From assembly GCA_902497035.1 (NCBI GenBank), contig CABVDL010000028.1, positions 1 to 26,366 of the forward strand: a stretch of 26,366 nt of DNA, written 5' to 3'. Within the stretch, counting starts at the first letter, position 1. The number at the start of each line of letters is the position of its first letter. The position numbers and the translations under genes are program-made. The DNA is from an uncultured Prevotella sp. (lineage in GTDB: Bacteria > Bacteroidota > Bacteroidia > Bacteroidales > Bacteroidaceae). The notes beneath the pieces are model-generated. The model searched no databases. It was not told where the DNA came from and worked only from the letters and a program-made list of their open reading frames with translations. This document shows, in pieces, positions 15,290-21,884 of the stretch.

Positions 15290-16300
15290 ATGCGTCATAT
15301 CATAATTTTTGCCTTGCTGTTTCTGCCTGCGCTGGCTGTGGCACAGGACAGCCTTGCAGGTAAACCGGTGGAGGTCAGTCTGATGACCGAGGTGAACTAT
15401 GGCCGCCAGTATGGCAGCGGCAATGCCGCGCTCGTCGATTTCCCCCATCTGCTGATTTGCGGCAATGCCGCGCTGGGCAGAGGCTGGTCGGTTGTGGCCG
15501 AACTGGAGTATGAGCGCTTCTATGATGACGGGCAGTGGGGCAACAATTTCCGTGACAACTATACGACGAACAAGCTTTATCTGAACAAATGCTGGAGCAC
15601 GGCGCTTAATGTCAAGGCCGGCATCGTCGATATTCCTGTCGGTACGACCAATTCGGGCGGCCCGGCCCTTACCATCTACGACCCGTTGAGCGAGAGCAAG
15701 CTGATGCCCATGTCGTGGCATGAGGCAGGCCTGGCGGTATGGGGCCTGAGGGGACAATGGCACTATGAGGCCGGCTGCTACTTCTATCCTACCGCGCCAT
15801 TGCGCGGGTCAAGATGGATTGGCGGGGCCATGCGCATAGGGGTGCGGCCCGTTGACGGGTTCGACGTGAGTGCCTCATGCTTTGTGGGCAGCTCCAAGGA
15901 GGGCATGGTACAGCGGCAGAACCCTTACCTGGCCACTTTCAGCCATGTCTATCATGCCGCGGTTGACTTCAGCTATCTTGCCCATGGCTGGACGGTTGAC
16001 GGACAGATGATGACCAGCAGCGCTCACGAATATTCGTCGGCCGGCCTCGAGGCGGGCTACGACTGCCTCAGCGGCATTGTCCTCAGGCCTGGCCTCTCGC
16101 AATGCTCCGCCACGCTCTTTGCGCGCTTCGACGGCTATTTCCATGTAGAGTCGGTATCATGCAACAAATGGACCCTCGGACTCAACGCCACGCTGCCGCT
16201 CGGTTTCACCCTCAAGGCAGAGACGGCTTGGATAAACCCGTCCAACGACCGCCACGTGACGAGGTTTGACCTGAGCGTGGGGTGGCAGGGACAGTTCTGA
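15290..16300 (+). CDS. Predicted outer-membrane beta-barrel (porin-like) protein
   Basis: This 336-residue protein has a clear signal peptide (MRHIIIFALLFLPALAVAQ). The rest is rich in alternating polar/aromatic beta strands, such as GWSVVAELEYERF, ALNVKAGIVDIPVG and FTLKAETAWINPSN. It ends in GWQGQF, whose terminal Phe fits an outer-membrane barrel insertion signal. These features fit a porin-like barrel of about 14-16 strands, but I do not recognise a specific family or substrate. It is 73 nt upstream of a Fur-family gene. Metal- or Fur-linked expression is therefore possible, but no palindromic operator is evident in its promoter. Confidence 0.65.
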   Translation: MRHIIIFALLFLPALAVAQDSLAGKPVEVSLMTEVNYGRQYGSGNAALVDFPHLLICGNAALGRGWSVVAELEYERFYDDGQWGNNFRDNYTTNKLYLNKCWSTALNVKAGIVDIPVGTTNSGGPALTIYDPLSESKLMPMSWHEAGLAVWGLRGQWHYEAGCYFYPTAPLRGSRWIGGAMRIGVRPVDGFDVSASCFVGSSKEGMVQRQNPYLATFSHVYHAAVDFSYLAHGWTVDGQMMTSSAHEYSSAGLEAGYDCLSGIVLRPGLSQCSATLFARFDGYFHVESVSCNKWTLGLNATLPLGFTLKAETAWINPSNDRHVTRFDLSVGWQGQF

Positions 16301-16354
16301 TGCGTCTTAGGCGTTTTATTTGGGCGAAACTGACTTTATTATCTGGAAAAAGCT

Positions 16355-16362
16355 TAATTTTG
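16355..16362 (+). promoter_or_regulatory. Predicted -7 box of the fur-family/mutY unit
   Basis: TAATTTTG matches TAnnTTTG only 11 nt before the start codon at 16374. No exact -33 box is found at the right distance; TTTA at 16335-16338 is the nearest. If used, the messenger would have a leader of only a few bases. Confidence 0.45.
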
Positions 16363-16373
16363 CAGCTATTATT

Positions 16374-16793
16374 ATGGATGAGTCAACATGTGTGACGCTG
16401 CTTGAGCAGCATGGCATCAGGCCGACAAGCAACCGCATTCTGGTGTTAAAGGCATTGGCGGCTGAAGAGCATCCCTCGTCGCTGACGGAGTTGGGCGAGC
16501 GGATGGTGAGTGTGGACAAGAGCGGCATCTTCCGTGCGCTGATCTTGTTTCGCGACCACCATCTGGTCCACTCGCTTGAGGACGGCGACGGCGGCATCCG
16601 TTATGAGCTTTGCCTTAGCCACAGCAGTGAGGAGGATGACGACAACCACGTGCATTTCTATTGTGAGCGCTGTCACCGGATGTTCTGCCTCAACGACTTG
16701 TCCGTCCCCGACGTGCCGTTGCCTCGTGGCTTTGTGCGAGAATCGGCCAACTATATTATCAAGGGCGTTTGTCCTGACTGTGCCAAACGTTAA
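16374..16793 (+). CDS. Fur-family metalloregulator (Fur/Zur/PerR type)
   Basis: This 139-residue DNA-binding regulator has a winged-helix N-domain: HGIRPTSNRILVLKAL (13-28) and a recognition helix near VDKSGIFRALILF. The C-domain contains HVHFYCERC and ends with GVCPDC. The two CxxC pairs (Cys97/Cys100 and Cys133/Cys136) would bind structural zinc. His92, His94 and an acidic run before them could contribute to the sensing site. Which metal or signal it senses cannot be decided from sequence alone. I chose the ATG at 16374 because the earlier in-frame start at 16320 would place the -7 box inside the gene. mutY starts 12 nt downstream, so they are probably one transcript. zntA, also in this window, is a possible target. 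Confidence 0.88.
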   Translation: MDESTCVTLLEQHGIRPTSNRILVLKALAAEEHPSSLTELGERMVSVDKSGIFRALILFRDHHLVHSLEDGDGGIRYELCLSHSSEEDDDNHVHFYCERCHRMFCLNDLSVPDVPLPRGFVRESANYIIKGVCPDCAKR

Positions 16794-16805
16794 CCGCCTT
16801 TCCCC

Positions 16806-17852
16806 ATGGTTCCCCGTTTTCTTCCCCGTCTCTTAGCCTGGTATGCGTCCAACGGGCGCGACCTGCCGTGGCGCCATACGCGCGATCCTTATGCCATCTG
16901 GCTGAGCGAGATTGTCCTGCAGCAGACGCGTGTGTCGCAGGGCATGGACTATTGGTACCGTTTCATGGCAGCCTATCCCACGGTGGAGGCGCTTGCCGCG
17001 GCTTCCGAGGACGACGTGCTGCGGCTGTGGCAGGGACTGGGCTATTACAGCCGGGCGCGCCACCTGCACGAGGCCGCGCGCCAGATTGTGGCGGCGGGCT
17101 GCTTCCCCAATACCCTGCAGGAGATACGCCGCCTCAAGGGCGTGGGCGACTATACGGCCGCGGCCATTGGAGCCTTCGCCTTCGGACTGCCCGTCATGGC
17201 TATCGACGGCAACGCCTACCGGGTGCTGGCGCGCCTCAATGGTGTCGCAACGCCTATCAACAGCAGTGAGGGCAAGCGCGAGTTTGTGCTGCTGGCCGAC
17301 GAGGCTTTCGGTCTGCCGTGCGACCGCCCCGACGACCGCCCCGAGGGTGAGACGTATTTTGGTGCGGCCAATTCGGCCATGATGGACTTCGGCTCACTGG
17401 TCTGCACGCCGAAGTCGCCGGGCTGTGTGGCCTGTCCTTTTGCCGAGGACTGCGTCGCGCTGCGGACGCGTCAGGTGGAGCGGCTGCCGGTGAAGTTGAG
17501 AAAACAGAAGGTAACGGCGCGTTATTTCCGTTACTATTATATAAGGTGTAATGGCCAGACGGCTATCCACCAGCGCGGGACGGGCGACATCTGGCAGGGC
17601 CTGTGGGAGCCGGTGCTCGTGGCTGAGGACCGCGTTCCGTCGTGGATTGAGGCGTTGAGGCCGCGCCTGTTGTGCGCCGGTGTCAGACACGTGCTGACCC
17701 ACCAGATTATCCATGCCGACTTTTTCCTTGTTGATGCCGATAGCCGTCCGGCACTGCCTGAGGGCTATCGGTGGATTGACGAGGCCGACATCAGCCGTTA
17801 TGCTGTGCCGCGGTTGGTGGAGCGGCTCTTGGCATCCCTTCCTGATAAGTGA
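16806..17852 (+). CDS. mutY: Adenine DNA glycosylase MutY
   Basis: This 348-residue base-excision repair enzyme removes adenine mispaired with 8-oxoguanine. The N-terminal catalytic domain has Glu35 in SEIVLQQTRV, and a helix-hairpin-helix, LKGVGDYTAAAIGAFAFG (110-127). The catalytic Asp134 lies in AIDGNAYRVLAR. The [4Fe-4S] cluster ligands follow as C-x6-C-x2-C-x5-C (Cys200, 207, 210, 216). Residues about 235-348 are the NUDIX-like domain that reads 8-oxoG, including WQGLWEPVL. All key residues are present. It follows the fur-family gene by 12 nt and converges on the nuclease-helicase gene, from which it is separated by a REP-containing hairpin. Confidence 0.96.
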   Translation: MVPRFLPRLLAWYASNGRDLPWRHTRDPYAIWLSEIVLQQTRVSQGMDYWYRFMAAYPTVEALAAASEDDVLRLWQGLGYYSRARHLHEAARQIVAAGCFPNTLQEIRRLKGVGDYTAAAIGAFAFGLPVMAIDGNAYRVLARLNGVATPINSSEGKREFVLLADEAFGLPCDRPDDRPEGETYFGAANSAMMDFGSLVCTPKSPGCVACPFAEDCVALRTRQVERLPVKLRKQKVTARYFRYYYIRCNGQTAIHQRGTGDIWQGLWEPVLVAEDRVPSWIEALRPRLLCAGVRHVLTHQIIHADFFLVDADSRPALPEGYRWIDEADISRYAVPRLVERLLASLPDK

Positions 17853-17857
17853 AAAAC

Positions 17858-17904
17858 GGTGATGGCGTGGTGACCGGCCTGGTGCCGGCCACTACGCCAT
17901 TACC
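17858..17904. terminator. Long hairpin between convergent mutY and nuclease-helicase genes
   Basis: Left arm 17858-17878 and right arm 17884-17904 are complementary at about 18 of 21 positions around a 5-nt loop. The right arm includes the helicase stop codon (17900-17902). It sits 6 nt past the mutY stop. It contains REP-like copy C, so a REP element seems to have become a two-way terminator. Confidence 0.6.
17872..17895 (+). repeat. REP-like palindromic element, copy C
   Basis: This element has the pattern CCGGC-N6-CCGGCC followed by ACTAC. It matches the copies at 1, 13847, 15001 (inverted) and 15072. The outer flanks extend the symmetry into the 47-nt hairpin at 17858-17904. Confidence 0.65.
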
Positions 17905-20900
17905 CGTTGTAGCCGCCCTTGTTGCGGATGTAGCCCATGAGCTGGCTGAATACGGCATTGGCGGCGAGTGTGCGGGGATTGCCGGTGAGGATGAGCTGCT
18001 TGCGGGCGCGGGTGAGGGCGACGTTGAGCTTGCGGTCGATGAGATGTCCGTTCTCCTCAAACGTGTTGGCGGTGAGAAACGAGAGCTGGTATTGCCGCTG
18101 GATGGTGAACGAATAGATGATGACATCGCGCTGCGAGCCTTGGTAGCGTTCCACCGTGTCGATGCTGATGTCGTCGAGACCGCGCAGGCCGAGGCGCTCA
18201 ATCTCCTTTCTTATCATGGCTATCTGGTTCCTGTACGGCACGATGACGCCTACGGTCTTGTCGGCGTTGAAAGCCTCGCCGTAGAAACGGTGGATACGGC
18301 GCAGCAGGTCGGCCACGATGCGTGCCTCGTCGGCGTTTACCTTATCCGAGATTTCGGGCTGGCGGCAGTCGGCCGATGCGAAGAACAGCAGCCGATGGGC
18401 CTTGAGCAGGTCGTCGGTGGCGTCGGCCGAGGGCAGTGTGTAGCCCAGGCTCGTGGCGCGCTGGTGGGGCAGGGGGACGGGCTCCAGATGCTCGGCGAAA
18501 TAGAACGCGTGGTTGGGGAAGTCGGCGATGGCCGGATGCATGCGTCCCTGGCGCCGCAGGGTACCGATGAAGTCGGTGCGTCTCGCCTGTTGTTCCTGAT
18601 GGATGAGGCGCTCAAAGAGCGACATCCTGCAGTCGGTGAGGCCGATGGCGCGCAGCTCCGGGTCGGTGACGGCACTGTCGCTGTCGTTTTGCTGCACTAC
18701 GGCCGGCAGTTGCTTGTAGTCGCCGATGAGGATAAACTTGTCGATGTTGCAGGCCTGCGTCGCCTCGCCTGATGGCCGGTGGCTGGCCAGCAAGCCTATG
18801 ATGTTAGGCTCAAGTATCTGCGAGGCCTCGTCGACGATGGCCAGCCGGAAATGCTTCACGTTGAATATCAGCGACCGCGACTGCAATGTAGATGTGGTGG
18901 CGACGATGATGCGTGCCTCGCGCAGCAGCCGGGTCATGGAATCGAGGGTCGGTCGCTCGCCCACTTTGTTGGCGAGCAGATGCGGTGCGTAGGCCGGCGC
19001 GCAGCTCAGCTCACTCCCCAGGCGGATGTAGTCGATGCCGTTATCGTCGAGCATGCCGCATATTTCGTCAACGGCACGGTTGGTGTAGGCCGACAGCAGG
19101 ATGTCGGCCTTTGCCTCCGTCAAGGCTTCCCTGACCATGAACTGTAGGGCCATGGAGGTCTTCCCCGTGCCGGGAGGTCCCACGAGCAGGTAGTAGTCGG
19201 AGGCCTGCTTGGCCTGCAGCAGCATCTCGTCGAGGCCGGGATTGTACGGCTGCGACAGCGTCAGGCTCAGGTCGCGGCGCGGCATGCGCTGGCCGAGGAG
19301 CAGGTCCTTGCGGAGCTGCGGCGCCGTGACAAACTCATAGAGCGCGCGTATGCCGGCACTGCCGCCCACATCGCTGCTGGCATGCTCGATGCACCAGGAG
19401 AAAGAGGCGGATGCGAGGGGGTGGCCGTCGTAGGGCAGGTGGTTGTAGATATCGGTGTTTTGCTGGCGGTCGGCCAGCTTTATGGAGATGCGGTCGGTGT
19501 GCAGCTCGCTGACACTGCCCTTGAAGAGCAGGGCCTTCCGTACGTCGGGCTCCTCGCCGGTGGGATAGGCGTAGAGGTAGACCATATCGTTGCGGCGGAA
19601 GTTGGGGAGAAAGTCGATGCCCTGGTCGGGAATGGAGAAGGTGAGCGTGGAGGACGCGGAGGACGCGGAGGGGAGAAGCCGCAGGCCGGTATAGATGTTG
19701 CCGGTCTCCTTTTTCTCGGCCAGGGGCATGTGCCAGAGGTCGGCCACGCTATTGCCGGTGCCTTCGACGGCGCCCACCTTTGACATCAGGTTCTCGCGCA
19801 CGGCAAAGCGGGTCATGCGCGAGAGATAGGCGCGCTCAAGCGGGGAGAGCTGGTGGAGCGGGGTGATGAGGCCGAGCAGTGAGGGACGGAGGTAGGTGTC
19901 GTAGAAGAAGCCTGCCATGTGGGCCACGTTGAGCGTCTGTTCCGTGAGCTGCGGCAGGATGTTGTCGAGGCCGTTGTCGGCGATGTCGAATTCCAGGGCC
20001 ACGGCCTCGTTGCGGAAGCGCAGGGCCTCATAGACGAGCTGTAGCAGGTTGGTCACGCTGACCAGACCGTCGGGCAGGGGAAACTTGGAGTAGAGCAGGC
20101 TGATGTCGCTGTGGCGCACGTGGAAGTTGTAGTAGAGTATGCCGTAGTAGAGCAGCACCTGCACATAGTGCTTTTCCACTACGCGTGCGCCGTGGCCGTT
20201 GTTGGTGTTGCGCTCGATGAAGATGTTGCGGCCCGACTTCTGCTCGACGAGCAACTTGAGGTCGGTCGTCATGAGGTCAACACGGCCCTGCAGTCCGAGC
20301 TTCTCGCAGACGAACGACGGTTCAAGGATGGCCTTGTCCAGGTCGTAGTGGCACCGCAGTTCGCTGACGATGCCCTTGATGTTTGCTGCCTGCGTCGCCG
20401 CATCGGCCTTGAACTGCTGCGGGTCGAAGTCAGTACAGGCCACGTATTCCAACGCTTTCTCCCTGAAGTTGCGTATCAGCGTCTTGGCCGGTGTGGCGTT
20501 GGGGTCGTTGATGATGTCGTCGAGGGCACTGCCTGCATAGTTGCCTAAGAGTATGGCCTGCGAGTTGGCCCTGGGCTTCATGCGGCTGAGCAGATAGAGC
20601 AGGGGGTGGTGTCCGTAGTCCTCGAAGCAGGAGGCGATGACGCTGATGTCCATCAGGCAGTCGGGCTCCACGATGATGAGGCGGGGAATGAGTTCCGCGC
20701 CCTCAGCCTGGCAGTCGAGCAGGTTGAGGTGCATGCCCTCGCGCAGGATGTGGAAGAGGTAGCCCATGCGGGCATACTGCGTCGGGTCGGTGTAGCGCAC
20801 GCGGCGCGTGGCATGCCCGCCGTCCTCGTCGATGACGGCCTCGATGACGTTCTCGTCCCATGCTTTCACGATGCATCGCTTGTCGGGCGTGTTGACGTGG

Positions 20901-21307
20901 ATGTGTTCATTGCGCAGCCGTGCCTTCTCACTCTCAAAGTCGTCGTGCGGCAGCAGCGTGGCGAGCGTCCCGGGAATGTCAGCCCGGAACACGCGGCTCA
21001 CGAATGTGGCCAAGGCGCGCACGTCGTAGCTGAGGGTGGTGTCGTCGGTGGGCGCCGCATGGTTGGAGTCGCGCCGTGCCTGGCGCAGGGCGTTGGCCTC
21101 GGCGGCCGGTATGTGCAGGTGCCGGATGAGACGCTCGGTCTGCGCGTTGAGGTCGCCGAAGGCATAGTGCGAGTCCTTCAGGCCCTCGGCGCAGGCCAGC
21201 ACCAGCACCTCGTGCAGCATCCTGTTGCGCACGTCGGGACGTAGCCGCGTGTTGGTCAGCGCGGTGCGCAGGTTGGCAAACAGTTCATTGGCGGTATCTG
21301 TGACCAT
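17900..21307 (-). CDS. Dna2-like nuclease-helicase: PD-(D/E)xK nuclease domain plus superfamily 1B (DNA2/NAM7) helicase
   Basis: This large 1135-residue cytoplasmic protein combines two activities. Residues about 280-400 carry RecB/Dna2-type nuclease motifs: GRVD (341-344), EQK (355-357) and a downstream QxxxY (Gln383, Tyr387). Residues about 700-1120 form a superfamily 1B helicase. It has Walker A GPPGTGKT (710-717), VDEAS (825-829), GDYKQLPAV (862-870), RRQGRMHP (918-925), YQGSQRDVIIYS (1055-1066) and LNVALTRARK (1094-1103). The N-terminal 280 residues are not recognised. Cysteines at 291, 319 and 334 precede the nuclease, but the four-cysteine iron-sulfur arrangement of Dna2/Cas4 is not evident. 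ogt lies 15 nt upstream on the same strand and mutY converges, which favours DNA repair or recombination. A defence role is an alternative without support from neighbours. Confidence 0.85.
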   Translation of the reverse strand: MVTDTANELFANLRTALTNTRLRPDVRNRMLHEVLVLACAEGLKDSHYAFGDLNAQTERLIRHLHIPAAEANALRQARRDSNHAAPTDDTTLSYDVRALATFVSRVFRADIPGTLATLLPHDDFESEKARLRNEHIHVNTPDKRCIVKAWDENVIEAVIDEDGGHATRRVRYTDPTQYARMGYLFHILREGMHLNLLDCQAEGAELIPRLIIVEPDCLMDISVIASCFEDYGHHPLLYLLSRMKPRANSQAILLGNYAGSALDDIINDPNATPAKTLIRNFREKALEYVACTDFDPQQFKADAATQAANIKGIVSELRCHYDLDKAILEPSFVCEKLGLQGRVDLMTTDLKLLVEQKSGRNIFIERNTNNGHGARVVEKHYVQVLLYYGILYYNFHVRHSDISLLYSKFPLPDGLVSVTNLLQLVYEALRFRNEAVALEFDIADNGLDNILPQLTEQTLNVAHMAGFFYDTYLRPSLLGLITPLHQLSPLERAYLSRMTRFAVRENLMSKVGAVEGTGNSVADLWHMPLAEKKETGNIYTGLRLLPSASSASSTLTFSIPDQGIDFLPNFRRNDMVYLYAYPTGEEPDVRKALLFKGSVSELHTDRISIKLADRQQNTDIYNHLPYDGHPLASASFSWCIEHASSDVGGSAGIRALYEFVTAPQLRKDLLLGQRMPRRDLSLTLSQPYNPGLDEMLLQAKQASDYYLLVGPPGTGKTSMALQFMVREALTEAKADILLSAYTNRAVDEICGMLDDNGIDYIRLGSELSCAPAYAPHLLANKVGERPTLDSMTRLLREARIIVATTSTLQSRSLIFNVKHFRLAIVDEASQILEPNIIGLLASHRPSGEATQACNIDKFILIGDYKQLPAVVQQNDSDSAVTDPELRAIGLTDCRMSLFERLIHQEQQARRTDFIGTLRRQGRMHPAIADFPNHAFYFAEHLEPVPLPHQRATSLGYTLPSADATDDLLKAHRLLFFASADCRQPEISDKVNADEARIVADLLRRIHRFYGEAFNADKTVGVIVPYRNQIAMIRKEIERLGLRGLDDISIDTVERYQGSQRDVIIYSFTIQRQYQLSFLTANTFEENGHLIDRKLNVALTRARKQLILTGNPRTLAANAVFSQLMGYIRNKGGYNG

Positions 21308-21322
21308 CAGCTCGTCGGGGTG

Positions 21323-21835
21323 TTATGCATCGGCTTCCTTTACCCGGCCTGCCTCCCAGTCGAGCAGTCTCTTTTTCAGCTCGCGGCCCCAGTGGTATTC
21401 GCCTGTGGTGCCGTCGCTGTGGATGACGCGGTGGCACGGCACGAGCATAGCTACGGGGTTCTGGGCTATGGCCGTGGCCACGGCACGTACGGCCTTTGGC
21501 TGGCCGATGCGCTCGGCAACCTGCTGATAGGTAGCCGTTTGGCCAAAGGGAATGTTCATCACCTCATGCCACACTTTCAGCTGAAAGTCGGTGCCGTGCA
21601 GGTCGAGCCGCACGGGATGGTCGTAGCCCTCAAAGACGACGCGCTCCACGGTCCGGGCCATGGTGTCGCTCTGCGTGGTCGGGGTGTACTGTCCCCAGCG
21701 TGTCGCCAGCTCATGAATGGTTTCCAGACGGTTGTGGTCAAGAAACTGCAGGTCGCACACGCCTTTCCACGTGCGGGCCACGATAATCTCGCCGAAAGGC
21801 GACTCACTGAATCCGAATTCTACTTTTTCGCTCAT
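21323..21835 (-). CDS. ogt: Methylated-DNA--[protein]-cysteine S-methyltransferase
   Basis: This 170-residue suicide repair protein transfers the methyl group of O6-methylguanine to its own cysteine. The active-site PCHRV motif is present (Pro133, Cys134, His135, Arg136, Val137). Upstream is the helix-turn-helix region FQLKVWHEVMNIPFGQTATYQQVAERIG, followed by the arginine-finger segment KAVRAVATAIAQNP. There is no Ada N-terminal zinc domain or AraC domain, so it is the stand-alone Ogt/AGT type. The nuclease-helicase gene begins 15 nt after its stop codon on the same strand, which indicates one transcript. About 50 nt separate its start from the fkp stop upstream on the same strand, without a clear promoter. 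Confidence 0.93.
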   Translation of the reverse strand: MSEKVEFGFSESPFGEIIVARTWKGVCDLQFLDHNRLETIHELATRWGQYTPTTQSDTMARTVERVVFEGYDHPVRLDLHGTDFQLKVWHEVMNIPFGQTATYQQVAERIGQPKAVRAVATAIAQNPVAMLVPCHRVIHSDGTTGEYHWGRELKKRLLDWEAGRVKEADA

Positions 21836-21884
21836 TGTTTTGTGGGGGATATGGAGGAATATGGTGTGAATGGGGTGGATGGAA

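Noticed and set aside
17849..18772. 307-residue plus-strand open frame following mutY
   Set aside because: It lies antisense to the helicase motifs YQGSQRD and LNVALTRARK and overlaps the REP hairpin. No family features are visible.
17900..21835. Defence island built around the nuclease-helicase
   Set aside because: The neighbours (ogt, mutY, fkp) are housekeeping or glycan genes, and there is no methylase, toxin or other defence partner.
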